NCBI GenBank assembly: GCA_022072145.1
Contig: JAJVIG010000019.1
Coordinates: 62,001 to 126,000, forward strand
Source: Pseudomonadales bacterium
GTDB lineage: Bacteria > Pseudomonadota > Gammaproteobacteria > Pseudomonadales > UBA5518
Length of the DNA stretch: 64,000 nucleotides
Reading direction: 5' to 3'
Made by a program: the position numbers and the translations under genes. Shown piece after piece: positions 35,023 to 44,168 of the stretch (position 1 is the first letter of the stretch; each line of letters opens with the position of its first letter). The notes under the pieces were generated by a model, which had not been told where the DNA came from, made no database searches, and saw only the letters and a program-made list of their open reading frames with translations.

Positions 35023-36138
35023 ATGGAACTCGAGCCGACCGCTGAACAGCGCCAGATCCAGGACGCCGCGCGGCGTTTCCTGCACGCCGAATGCCCGCCG
35101 TCGCTGGTGCGCTCGCTGCGCGAGCGCCGCGCGCCGCTGCCGCGCGAGCTCTGGAAGCGAATCGCGGAACTCGGCTGGCTGGGTCTGCCGTTCGACGAAC
35201 GTCACGGCGGCGCGGCGGCGGACTGGACGACGATCGGGCTCGTGATGGAGGAACTGGGGCGCGCCTGCGATCCGACCCCGTTCGCCGATTGCGTGCTCGG
35301 CTGCGGCTGGCTGATCCAGGATCTGGGTGACGGGGTACAGTGCCGGCGGTGGCTCGTACCGCTGATCGCCGGTGAACTGCAGGCAGCGCTCGCGGTCTTC
35401 GAGGCCGGAGGCGACTGGCGCGCCGGCAACTGCGTCACCACGCTGACAGCGCAGGCGTCCGGCTGGCGCCTCGACGGGCGCAAGTTCGGGGTCGAGAACG
35501 CGGGCAGCCGCGAGTTGCTGCTGGTGTCCTGCCGCGATGCCGCCTCCGGCCGGCTGCGGCTGGCGGCGGTGTCCCCGCAGGCCCCGGGTGTGCAGTGCGT
35601 CGCGCTGCGCTCGCTCGCGCACCCCGACCTCCACGAGCTGCGGCTGGACGGCGTGGAGGTCACGGCGGAGGATCTGCTCGGCGGCGAGGACATCGAGGCG
35701 GCGCTGGATGCGGCGCTGCTGCGCACGGCGGCATTCCAGGCCGCGGCGGCCGCCGGCGGTGCGCGCCGGGTACTGGAGCTGGCAACGCAGCACGTGCAGC
35801 AGCGCGTGCAGTTCGGCCGCCCGATCGGCAGCTTCCAGGCCGTGCAGCACCTGCTGGCGAACGTCTGGACCGACGTCGAAGCGGCCTGGCTGGCAGCCTA
35901 CGAGGGCATCACGGAGCTGGAGCGCTCGCCCGCTGCGATCGACAAGGCCTGTGCCGCCAAGTGCATCGCCAACGAGGCCTTCACGCGCGCCTGCTTCAGC
36001 GCGCACCAGGTGTTCGGCGGGATGGGATACATGTGGGAAACCGATCTGCACCTGTGGACCCGCAAGGCCAAGGAGCTCGAGCTCGGCTGCGGCGGCCTGC
36101 AGCGCCACCGCAACCTGCTCGCCGCGACCCTGCGCTGA
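35023..36138 (+). CDS. Second acyl-CoA dehydrogenase subunit
   Basis: A 371-residue acyl-CoA dehydrogenase-like protein, shorter and less conserved in the N-terminal half (WAGNCVTTLT-like FAD region is weak: GDWRAGNCV). The C-terminal core reads FGRPIGSFQAVQH and HQVFGGMGYMWETDLHLWTRKAKELELGCG, the region that holds nucleotide contacts in the FadE29-type partner. Start at 35023 is preceded by GGAG 7 nt upstream. With the gene before it, it probably forms one alpha2beta2 enzyme that makes the 2,3-enoyl-CoA for the MaoC hydratase. It ends 4 bp from the convergent AraC gene. Confidence 0.86.
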   Translation: MELEPTAEQRQIQDAARRFLHAECPPSLVRSLRERRAPLPRELWKRIAELGWLGLPFDERHGGAAADWTTIGLVMEELGRACDPTPFADCVLGCGWLIQDLGDGVQCRRWLVPLIAGELQAALAVFEAGGDWRAGNCVTTLTAQASGWRLDGRKFGVENAGSRELLLVSCRDAASGRLRLAAVSPQAPGVQCVALRSLAHPDLHELRLDGVEVTAEDLLGGEDIEAALDAALLRTAAFQAAAAAGGARRVLELATQHVQQRVQFGRPIGSFQAVQHLLANVWTDVEAAWLAAYEGITELERSPAAIDKACAAKCIANEAFTRACFSAHQVFGGMGYMWETDLHLWTRKAKELELGCGGLQRHRNLLAATLR

Positions 36139-36142
36139 AAAG

Positions 36143-37150
36143 CTAGCCTGCGGGCAGTCCGCCGTGCGCGTCGCGGAAGGCGCGCGGGGACATCCCGGTC
36201 CAGCGCTTGAAGGCGCGCGCAAAACTGGTCGCTTCACTGAAACCCAGTTCGCCGGCGAGTTCCTCGATCGATCGCCGTGTCCCGCGCAGCTCGCGGCGCG
36301 CGACTTCCGCCCGCGTGCGGTCAACGATCAACTGGTACGACACGCCGCGCGCGCGCAGGCGCCGCCGCAGCGTGCGCGCGCTCAGCCCCAGCCCGTCGGC
36401 GCACTCCTCCAGCGGCTCCGGGCGCCCGCACGCTTCCAGGACACGGGCGCGGATGCGTTCCACCAGCGCATCGGGTGCCACCTCCGCGACCAGCGTGCGG
36501 CAGTGCTCGCGGTACATCGTGGCGGCATTGCGGCTTGCGAGAGGCAATCGCGTGGCGAGGAACGACGCATCGAAGCGTACCTCGGTGTGCGCGGCCCCGA
36601 AGCGGACCGGGCAATCGAAACAGCGGCGATAGGCGCCGGCGTGCGCGGGCGCCGCATAGGCGCAACGCAGCTCCCTGATCGGCAGGTCGCGCCCGGTCAC
36701 CCAGCGTGTGGTGGTCAGGATATTGCCCAGCACATCCTCGATGGCGAACAGGCGCAGGTCCCCGAGTTCCGGCGCCGCCTCGATGCGGATCACCGCGCAG
36801 TCGCCGTCGGTGAACGAATCGATGCGCAACTGGCGCCCGGTGAAGCGCCCCACCGCACCTTGGAATTCGCAGCCGACGCCTAGCGCCTCACCGAAGGTCT
36901 CGCAGCACATCAGCGCGAAGCCGAAGCGGTCCAGCGTCGAGACGTGGCGGTGGATCCCGATCTCCAGCCCCAGTTCGGGCAGGGCGCAGAGCGCGCGGGC
37001 GTTGCGCAGCAGGGTGACGTGCTGGGCATCGTCGATGGCAGCCGCGGGATCGGCCAGATCCTGCTCGTCGATGCCGGTACCCGCCAGCAGGTCCGCAGGG
37101 GCGACGCCCTGACCGCGCAGAAAGTCCGCCAGCCAGGCGACGTAACTCAT
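36143..37150 (-). CDS. AraC-family transcriptional regulator
   Basis: A 335-residue regulator of the same two-domain layout as the one at 12735: an AraC-N-like sensing domain (about 1-200; GTGIDEQDL, LPELGLEIGIHRHVSTLDRFGFALM) and a C-terminal AraC HTH with ELAGELGFSEATSFARAFKRW. It is convergent with the side-chain operon, 4 bp from its end, and divergent from ompW. A GTG at 37159 with AGGGG close upstream is an alternative start that adds three residues. Its targets may be the operon or ompW; the 11-bp palindrome before ompW would suit either an activator or an unrelated repressor. Confidence 0.88.
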   Translation of the reverse strand: MSYVAWLADFLRGQGVAPADLLAGTGIDEQDLADPAAAIDDAQHVTLLRNARALCALPELGLEIGIHRHVSTLDRFGFALMCCETFGEALGVGCEFQGAVGRFTGRQLRIDSFTDGDCAVIRIEAAPELGDLRLFAIEDVLGNILTTTRWVTGRDLPIRELRCAYAAPAHAGAYRRCFDCPVRFGAAHTEVRFDASFLATRLPLASRNAATMYREHCRTLVAEVAPDALVERIRARVLEACGRPEPLEECADGLGLSARTLRRRLRARGVSYQLIVDRTRAEVARRELRGTRRSIEELAGELGFSEATSFARAFKRWTGMSPRAFRDAHGGLPAG

Positions 37151-37260
37151 CGCAACCACGATCCCCTACCCCCCCCTCTGGTCCCAGTACGGCCGATATC
37201 AGGCGGCAATATTGCCACGATGATCGCGGGCCGGTGCGATCCAGTGCATTCCTTCCGACG

Positions 37261-37271
37261 TACAATTTGTA
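37261..37271. promoter_or_regulatory. Perfect palindrome TACAA-T-TTGTA before ompW
   Basis: An 11-bp perfect palindrome in the AraC-ompW divergent region, 53 bp before the ompW start. The half-site TTGTA is like those of GntR/FadR-type repressors, but no such gene is near. A second pair, GTAAG (37269) and CTTAC (37290), overlaps it. Confidence 0.35.
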
Positions 37272-37323
37272 AGGGTATTTTTTATGCTTCTTACGACACG
37301 GTCAACCGCATAGGAGTGTGCTC

Positions 37324-38007
37324 ATGAGATTGTTCCCGAAGACCGCCCTTTTCCTCACCGCCGCAGCGGTATCCGGAGTCGCCAGCGCCTACGAGGCCGG
37401 TGACTGGATCGTTCGTGGCGGCGCCGTCATGGTCGATCCGCACGAGGACAGCAGCGCGATCAGTGTCGACGGGATCGGCGGCCTCGCCGGCACCGGCGTC
37501 ACGGTCGACAGCGACACCCAGGCGATGCTGACCGTGACCTACATGGCCGCGCAGAACGTCGGGGTGGAACTGCTGTTGTCGACGCCGTTCGAGCACACGG
37601 TCGAGACCCGCGGACTGGCTGGCGCGGGCCTGGCTGACGTGGAACTCGGCAAGATCACCCACCTGCCACCCACGCTGAGCGTGCTGTGGTACCCGCTGGA
37701 CGCCGGCTCGCGTCTGCAGCCCTTCGTCGGCGCCGGAGTGAACTACACCGCCTTCTACGACGAAAAGGTGAGCGGCGAAGCGAAGAGCGCGCTCGGCGCC
37801 AGCAACCTGCGACTCGACAACTCGGTCGGCGTCGCGCTGCGCTTCGGGGTCGACTACCTGATCGACGACTGCTGGTCGCTGCACGCCGGCGCGACCTGGG
37901 CGCAGATCAGCAGCGATGCCCGCGTGGACACCGCCCGCGGTACCGCGAAGGTCGACGTGGACGTCGATCCGTGGGTCTACACGCTGGGTGTCGGCTACCG
38001 CTTCTGA
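37324..38007 (+). CDS. ompW: OmpW-family outer-membrane protein
   Basis: A 227-residue eight-stranded outer-membrane barrel for uptake of small hydrophobic molecules. Signal peptide about 1-22 (ending GVASA), then YEAGDWIVRGGAVMVDP, the family's SLLWYPL-like SVLWYPLDAGSRLQPFVGAGVNYTAF, GVALRFGVDYLIDD and a C-terminal YTLGVGYRF. Start at 37324 (ATG) has AGGAG 7 nt upstream; GTG at 37318 is possible. OmpW relatives (AlkL) help alkane and terpene uptake, consistent with a neighbourhood for hydrophobic substrate use. Confidence 0.93.
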   Translation: MRLFPKTALFLTAAAVSGVASAYEAGDWIVRGGAVMVDPHEDSSAISVDGIGGLAGTGVTVDSDTQAMLTVTYMAAQNVGVELLLSTPFEHTVETRGLAGAGLADVELGKITHLPPTLSVLWYPLDAGSRLQPFVGAGVNYTAFYDEKVSGEAKSALGASNLRLDNSVGVALRFGVDYLIDDCWSLHAGATWAQISSDARVDTARGTAKVDVDVDPWVYTLGVGYRF

Positions 38008-38153
38008 TCCGCCACGCCTCGGTCCGCGTGTCCAGTCCCCGCGGCTGGACACGCCTTTACCCGTCATCCCCAGGCAGTCGCAACGATCCCGGTGCCGCGC
38101 CAAGCCGGCGCGCGAGGGTGGTTGTGCGTGACAAACCCTTCGTCTGCAGGCTC

Positions 38154-38206
38154 GGACTGTGCCCGGACATGGGTGCCAAACCTGTTCGGCCACAGGCCGA
38201 ACCTGC
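38154..38206 (-). repeat. REP-like double palindrome, copy 3 (inverted)
   Basis: The reverse complement matches copy 1: GTTCGGCC-TGT-GGCCGAAC (pair at 38184-38202) followed by TGTCCGGGCACAGTCC. The head reads GCAG instead of GTAG and the second palindrome is partly decayed, so this looks like an older copy. Confidence 0.65.
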
Positions 38207-38244
38207 GCGGACACCGGTCGAAGCAACGGGGCTTTGCTCGATGC

Positions 38245-38274
38245 AAAAAAAAAAGCCCGGCTGGGTAGCCGGGC
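38245..38274 (-). terminator. Intrinsic terminator (8-bp stem, ten U)
   Basis: On the minus strand GCCCGGCT-ACCC-AGCCGGGC (38255-38274) is followed by ten T residues. It ends leftward transcription from the SDR gene or from a small RNA between them. Confidence 0.85.
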
Positions 38275-38384
38275 CAAACGTTTAGGAGACAACACTAACC
38301 AAACGACAAATGGGAGTGACAGCAAGGGGATGAACCATCATTCGCCATTCGCAATAGTGAGACTCAGGCTTACACTCCGAGTTC
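38245..38384 (-). ncRNA. Candidate small RNA with CU-rich anti-Shine-Dalgarno segments
   Basis: Read on the minus strand, about 110 nt without a gene lead into a perfect intrinsic terminator. The single-stranded part carries three CU-rich stretches (ATCCCCTTGC, TCACTCCCATT, GTCTCCTAAACG) that could pair with ribosome binding sites, as in anti-SD trans-acting small RNAs. The 5' end would lie next to the 32-bp palindrome. It may instead be the 3' UTR of the SDR gene whose stop is at 38436, or a processed product of it. No promoter could be assigned with certainty. Confidence 0.3.
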
Positions 38385-38416
38385 CATAGTTGTCGAAAAA
38401 TTTTTCGACAACTATG
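38385..38416. promoter_or_regulatory. Perfect 32-bp palindrome
   Basis: The left arm CATAGTTGTCGAAAAA is followed directly by its exact reverse complement with no spacer, centred at 38400/38401. It lies 20 bp past the SDR stop codon. A loopless palindrome with an A5T5 core is more like a protein-binding site than a terminator, and there is no U-run on either side. TTGTCGA half-sites recall GntR-type operators. Confidence 0.5.
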
Positions 38417-38435
38417 AAAAACAATGAGTTAACGA

Positions 38436-39224
38436 TCAGACCGGCAGGAACTCGCCCCCGTTCACATCCAGGCAGGCGCCCGTCACGACCCGGCAGTAAT
38501 CCGAAGCCAGCATGATCGCAACCTTCGCACAGTCGGCGTCGTCGGGAACATCACCGAGAGGGATGTTGCGTGCGACCTGGCGGCGCATCGCCTCGACGGT
38601 GGTGCCGTGCTCGGCGGCCGCCGCGCGCATATAACCCTCGACCGGCGGACCCCACATCCAGCCCATCAGCGCGGAATTGACGCGTATGCCATAGCCGCCC
38701 AGTTCCTTGGCCAGGTAGGCCGTCGCCACCCGCAGGGCGCCCTTCGACGCGGCGTAGCCGCCCTGGGTCGGCATCGGCACCCGCGTGACCATACTGTTGA
38801 TCATCACGATCGAGCCGCCGCCCTGGCGTTTCATGTGCGGCACCACTTCCTGCGTCAGCTGCATGGTGCCGAAGAAGTTCACGTCCATCGTCGCGCGCCA
38901 GTCCTCGAGATTCGCGGACTCGATCGGCTCGAACGTGCCGCCCACGTAGGCACTGTTCAACAGCACGTCGATGCGCCCGAAGCGCTCGATCGTGCGCTCG
39001 ACCAGCGCGCGGCACTGCGCGCGGTCACCGATGTCGGTGGGCACCTTGAGGACCTCGGTTCCCGTACCGAGCGCCGCCACGTCACGTTCGGCCTCGTCGA
39101 GCTTGGCGGCAGTGCGTGCGCAGATCGCGATCTTCGCCCCCTCCTGTGCCGCGCAACGCGCCAGCTCGACCCCCAGACCCGGACCTATGCCGGATACAAT
39201 CACAACCTTGTCTTTGAGCAGCAT
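38436..39224 (-). CDS. SDR family oxidoreductase
   Basis: A 262-residue SDR with an atypical glycine motif SGIGPGLG (11-18) and NSAY (90-93) in place of NNAG. Ser144 and Y157/K161 remain, so it should be active. The C-terminus VVTGACLDVNGGEFLPV is standard. The start at 39224 lacks a strong RBS; a longer open frame to 39473 has no homology. It stands alone between the ChrA gene, transcribed the same way 205 bp upstream, and the candidate small RNA region. Relatives with this glycine motif occur in actinobacterial and proteobacterial steroid and lipid catabolism. Confidence 0.86.
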   Translation of the reverse strand: MLLKDKVVIVSGIGPGLGVELARCAAQEGAKIAICARTAAKLDEAERDVAALGTGTEVLKVPTDIGDRAQCRALVERTIERFGRIDVLLNSAYVGGTFEPIESANLEDWRATMDVNFFGTMQLTQEVVPHMKRQGGGSIVMINSMVTRVPMPTQGGYAASKGALRVATAYLAKELGGYGIRVNSALMGWMWGPPVEGYMRAAAAEHGTTVEAMRRQVARNIPLGDVPDDADCAKVAIMLASDYCRVVTGACLDVNGGEFLPV

Positions 39225-39429
39225 GAGTGTGTTTTCCGTTGTTCGTTGGCTGAAATCGCAGGCGCACCGCGCCGCTGTCGAAGCGTACCAGAGCGCGCCT
39301 CTGACCACATACTCGCCCGCAGCCACCACGTCACCAGCCCCGGAGCGCCGACCTTCGCGATCCGCGACGGGATGCGGGTCGGCTTCGGCGGTGCTGAGTT
39401 TCTGCTCACGAGGCGCGCGGCCACGCGCT

Positions 39430-40839
<1,410 letters not shown>

Positions 40840-40859
40840 TCGGGTGTTTCCGTTCGTTC

Positions 40860-40909
40860 ATCGGGATCGGATCCAGTCCCGATCCTACGCCAGCCGGCAG
40901 GCTGGCGTA
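40860..40909. repeat. Two inverted repeats between chrA and sat
   Basis: ATCGGGA (40860-40866) pairs with TCCCGAT (40877-40883); TACGCCAGCC (40886-40895) pairs perfectly with GGCTGGCGTA (40900-40909) across a 4-base loop. The second would make a very stable 10-bp hairpin but has no U-run. Confidence 0.55.
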
Positions 40910-40996
40910 ACAACATGACGACGGTGCCACCACAAGGCGCTCGGACTACGACGCTGAACCCGATCGGCGGCGCAGGCGCGCCGACGCGCCGCGCCC

Positions 40997-41073
40997 GTAG
41001 GTCGGCATTCATGCCGACGGGACGACGCATCGACGATTCCGCCGAATATCCGTCGGGTTGAAACCCGAGCTAC
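40997..41073. repeat. Inverted pair of GTAG-headed palindromes at the end of sat
   Basis: GTAG (40997-41000) is followed by GTCGGCAT-TC-ATGCCGAC (41001-41018). On the other strand GTAG (41073-41070) is followed by CTCGGGTT-TC-AACCCGA. The TAG of the second head is the sat stop codon. The two units face each other, the usual arrangement of a BIME. Confidence 0.6.
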
Positions 41074-42263
41074 TGTTTCGCTTCTTCCTGGTAGTACGCC
41101 ATCAGGATCCGGGCGACTTCGGGACGCGCGAACTCGATCGGCAGGTCCTGGCCGGCGGCCAGCATCTCGCGCACCTTGGTTCCCGAGGGCTGCACGAAGT
41201 CCTCCTGCGCGTGGTCCGGCGCATCCCGCATCATCACCACGCGGTGCAGCTTCTTCGAGTACGCCGTGTTGTCGGCACGGAAGATCTGGATCGCGAGCGC
41301 GCCGGCCGGCACCTGCTCGTCGAAGATCGTCTGCGCGTCGAAGGCACCGTAATAGCTGCCCACGCCGGCGTGGTCACGCCCCACGATCAGGTGCGTGCAA
41401 CCGCAGTTCTGGCGGAACACCGCGTGCAGCACGGCCTCGCGCGGACCCGCGTAGAGCATGTCGAAGCCGTAGCCGGTGATCATCACCGTGTTGGCCGGGA
41501 AGTACAGCTCGACCATCTTGCGGATCGCTGCGTCGCGCACGTGCGCGGGGATGTCGCCGGCCTTCAGCTTGCCGAGCAGCATGTGGATCAGGATGCCGTC
41601 GGCGCCGACCGCCTCCTTCGCCATCTTGCACAGCTCCTCGTGGGCGCGGTGCATCGGGTTGCGGGTCTGGAACGCCACCACCTTCTGCCAGCCGCGCTCG
41701 GCGATCTCGTTGCGGATCTCCACCGCGGTGCGGAAGGTGTCGGGGAAGTCCTGCTGGAAGTAGCTGAAATTCAGCACCTCGACGGGACCGCTGACCACGA
41801 TCCGTCCCAGTCCGGTGAACGTGGACACGCCCGGATGCTTGGGGTCCAGCGTGCGGAAGATCTGCTCCGCCATGGTGGTGATCTCGGCCTCGCTGAACTC
41901 CTCGATCGCCTCCACGGTCTGCACCGCCAGCACCGGGTTGCCCGGTACGTTCGGGTCGCGCAGCGCGATGCGCTTCGCGCCACGGATCGCCGCGGCATCC
42001 GAGGTGAGGTTGACCACCGGCACCGGCCAGAACAGTCCGCCGGTGGTATGCAGTGTAGCGGCCACGCTGAGCGCATCGGCCTTGTTCATGTAGCCCGCGA
42101 GCGGGTTGAAATAGCCGGCGCCGAGCATCACGGCGTTGGCCGCCGCCGCCGAGTTGAGCAGCAGCGACGGCAGCGACTCCGCCTCCCTGCTCAGCGCGTG
42201 GTGACGTTCGGTGTCGTAGACGAATCGCGGATCCAGGCGATCCGAGCCATGCGGTTTGATCAT
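41070..42263 (-). CDS. sat: Sulfate adenylyltransferase (ATP sulfurylase, Sat type)
   Basis: A 397-residue enzyme that makes adenosine 5'-phosphosulfate (APS) from ATP and sulfate. It is the monomeric-chain Sat form rather than CysDN. The ATP/sulfate site QTRNPMHRAHEE and GRDHAGVG are present, and no C-terminal kinase domain is fused. It is the last gene of a five-gene minus-strand run and begins 23 bp after cysC; GGAG is 10 nt before the ATG. Because the next upstream gene of the operon is a sulfotransferase, the APS is probably meant for PAPS and sulfonation as well as for assimilation. The stop codon lies in a GTAG palindrome head. Confidence 0.95.
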   Translation of the reverse strand: MIKPHGSDRLDPRFVYDTERHHALSREAESLPSLLLNSAAAANAVMLGAGYFNPLAGYMNKADALSVAATLHTTGGLFWPVPVVNLTSDAAAIRGAKRIALRDPNVPGNPVLAVQTVEAIEEFSEAEITTMAEQIFRTLDPKHPGVSTFTGLGRIVVSGPVEVLNFSYFQQDFPDTFRTAVEIRNEIAERGWQKVVAFQTRNPMHRAHEELCKMAKEAVGADGILIHMLLGKLKAGDIPAHVRDAAIRKMVELYFPANTVMITGYGFDMLYAGPREAVLHAVFRQNCGCTHLIVGRDHAGVGSYYGAFDAQTIFDEQVPAGALAIQIFRADNTAYSKKLHRVVMMRDAPDHAQEDFVQPSGTKVREMLAAGQDLPIEFARPEVARILMAYYQEEAKQ

Positions 42264-42286
42264 CGATCAGGTACTCCGTTGCGTAT

Positions 42287-42904
42287 TCAGGCGGACAGGA
42301 TGCCGCGTTTCTCGAGTTCGTGCAGGAGCATGTCGACTTCCTGCTGCAGTGTCATGCGGTCGGTGTGCAGGTGGATCTCGGCGGCGGCGGGCGCTTCGTA
42401 CGGATCGTCGATACCGGTGAAGTTCTTGATCTCGCCGGCGCGCGCCTTCTTGTACAACCCCTTCGGGTCGCGCTTCTCGGCTTCCGAAAGCGCACAGTCG
42501 ACGAACACCTCGATGAACGGCATGCCGGAGTCTTCGTGCAGCTTGCGCACCACGTCGCGATCCGAGCGGTACGGGCTGATGAAACTGGTCAGCACGATCA
42601 CGCCACAGTCGACGAACAGCTTCGCGACCTCGCCGATGCGACGGATGTTTTCCTTGCGGTCATCGGCGCTGAAGCCCAGGTTCTTGTTGATCCCGAGGCG
42701 GATGTTGTCCCCGTCCAGCCGGTACGCCAGCTTGCCGCGCTTGTAGAGCGCGTCCTCGAGCGCCACCGCAACGGTGCTCTTGCCGCTGCCGGACAGCCCG
42801 GTGAACCACAGCGTCGCCCCCTGCTGCCCGAGCAACTTGTGGCGGTGCTCGCGCTGGATCTCGCCTTCGTGCCAATGCACGTTCGTCGCCTTCTGTTCCG
42901 TCAT
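42287..42904 (-). CDS. cysC: Adenylylsulfate kinase
   Basis: A 205-residue APS kinase that phosphorylates APS to PAPS, the sulfonate donor. The P-loop GLSGSGKST covers residues 36-44, RLDGDNIR follows, and ISPYRSDRD contains the family's Ser/Arg contacts with [16 protein letters not shown] is the usual C-terminal block. The ATG at 42904 is chosen as the family start (extra N-terminal residues to 42964 are not conserved). It lies 82 bp after the sulfotransferase stop and 23 bp before sat, giving an APS-PAPS-sulfotransferase line in one transcript. Confidence 0.95.
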   Translation of the reverse strand: MTEQKATNVHWHEGEIQREHRHKLLGQQGATLWFTGLSGSGKSTVAVALEDALYKRGKLAYRLDGDNIRLGINKNLGFSADDRKENIRRIGEVAKLFVDCGVIVLTSFISPYRSDRDVVRKLHEDSGMPFIEVFVDCALSEAEKRDPKGLYKKARAGEIKNFTGIDDPYEAPAAAEIHLHTDRMTLQQEVDMLLHELEKRGILSA

Positions 42905-42986
42905 GTCTCGTGTTCCCCGTGGTGGGTCGGTGAATACGCGCCGGCGGGCGGAAGCCGCCGGCACGCGGTAACGGTGCGCGACGCGC

Positions 42987-44168
42987 TCACGCGCGTCGCC
43001 GCGGCAGGATGTAGCGCTCGCGGTACTCGCGGAAATCGGCCGCCAGCGATTCCTCGGTAAAACCGTACTCCTCGAGCGTGTACTGGTGCGTTGGGCGGGC
43101 CTCGCGCCGGTTCATTTCGCGCCAGCGCTCCATCTCGGCACGCGCATCGCCGGTGAGGTCGATGCCGACGAAGTCGTACAAGCGGCGGATCTCGTCCAAC
43201 GGACTGCGCACCGTGTCCTCGTACCACATGTCGAGGAAGCGCGACTCGTGGCCGGCGTCACGAAAACGCAGCGTGGTACGCATGCCGGCGGCCCACTTGC
43301 GGCACCAGTGCGCCGCCACCTCCTCCTTGCCGACGGCGTCCGAGAACGGATGGCTCAGCGCGTGGATCATGCTCGCGTAGGACGCCATCAGTTGCAGCGG
43401 ATCACGGTGCGTCTGCAACACCTTCACGTCCGGGAATACCGTGAACAGCGCCGACGGAAAATGCAGGTGGTGCGGCGCCTTCAGGACCCAGCGCTCGGCC
43501 TGCCTGCCAAAGCGCTTCTTCTGCCATTGCAGGAACTGCAGCAGGCGCTTCAGGTACGCATAGCCGGGCAACTGGTCCTGCCGCTCCAGCCACTGTCCGT
43601 ACTCGGGCATGTGCGCGTAGGACTCGGGCACCGTCGAGAAAAATGCCTGCTCCAGCAGCATGATCTCCTCGTCCGGCCCGCGCGCGTCCATCGGGTGGAT
43701 CGAGGCGAGTTCCGGCGACGCCGCCAGCATCGCGTTCACCTCGGCTTCGGCGATCGCGATCCGCGGGTCGGTACGCGCGGCGAAGTCGGTTCCGGGCAGC
43801 GGCACCGGGAAGCGCACCTCGTACCACAGCGGCGCGTACATGCGGTGATCGGAGGCGATGGTGCGATGCATCATCGTGGTGCCGGTGCGCGGCAAGCCGA
43901 CGATCGCCAGCGGGGCGTTGATCTGCTCCTCGAGGATCTCGGGATGGCGGGCGAACCAGTCCTCGGCGCGCAAGCGGGTGATCAGCACGTTGCGGATGCG
44001 ATCGGCGAAATATCCGTAGCCGGCGATGTTCAGCCGCGCTTCGGTGTTCAGGGCGACGACCAGCCGCTCGAACGGTTCGCGGAAACTCGGATCTCCGAAG
44101 TCCGACAGGCCTGTTTCGCGGCTTGCCTCGTCGAGCAGGGTCGCGGCGTTCAGGCGGTGGTCGTTCAC
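42987..44168 (-). CDS. PAPS-dependent sulfotransferase (Sulfotransfer_3 type)
   Basis: A 393-residue cytoplasmic sulfotransferase that would move the sulfonate of PAPS to a hydroxyl group. The 5'-phosphosulfate loop [15 protein letters not shown] lies at 89-103 and the 3'-phosphate contacts [15 protein letters not shown] at 253-267. The N-terminal 85 residues are helical. Its GTG start overlaps the DUF1214 stop as GTGA, with GGAGAAA upstream, so the two are translationally coupled. cysC and sat follow. The acceptor is unknown; hydroxylated steroid, lipid or aromatic compounds are plausible from the surroundings. The same family also contains enzymes of unknown role in mycobacteria and sphingomonads. 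Confidence 0.9.
   Translation of the reverse strand: MNDHRLNAATLLDEASRETGLSDFGDPSFREPFERLVVALNTEARLNIAGYGYFADRIRNVLITRLRAEDWFARHPEILEEQINAPLAIVGLPRTGTTMMHRTIASDHRMYAPLWYEVRFPVPLPGTDFAARTDPRIAIAEAEVNAMLAASPELASIHPMDARGPDEEIMLLEQAFFSTVPESYAHMPEYGQWLERQDQLPGYAYLKRLLQFLQWQKKRFGRQAERWVLKAPHHLHFPSALFTVFPDVKVLQTHRDPLQLMASYASMIHALSHPFSDAVGKEEVAAHWCRKWAAGMRTTLRFRDAGHESRFLDMWYEDTVRSPLDEIRRLYDFVGIDLTGDARAEMERWREMNRREARPTHQYTLEEYGFTEESLAADFREYRERYILPRRRA

Larger units (their letters stand above)
38008..38435. other. 428-bp intergenic region between ompW and an SDR gene
   Basis: No credible protein gene here. In order it holds GC-rich filler, an inverted REP-like copy (38154-38206), a hairpin with a run of ten A (terminator for the minus strand, 38245-38274), a CU-rich minus-strand stretch that may be a small RNA, and a perfect 32-bp palindrome (38385-38416). 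The base composition falls sharply to AT-rich from about 38280 on. Confidence 0.7.

Noticed and set aside
36138-36143. Possible overlap or read-through of the acyl-CoA dehydrogenase and the AraC gene
   Set aside because: They converge with a 4-bp gap and have proper stops; nothing unusual.
38331-38389. A short plus-strand reading frame, MNHHSPFAIVRLRLTLRVP
   Set aside because: It has a GGGG run directly before the ATG with no spacer, is only 19 codons and overlaps the palindrome. A candidate RNA on the other strand explains the region better.
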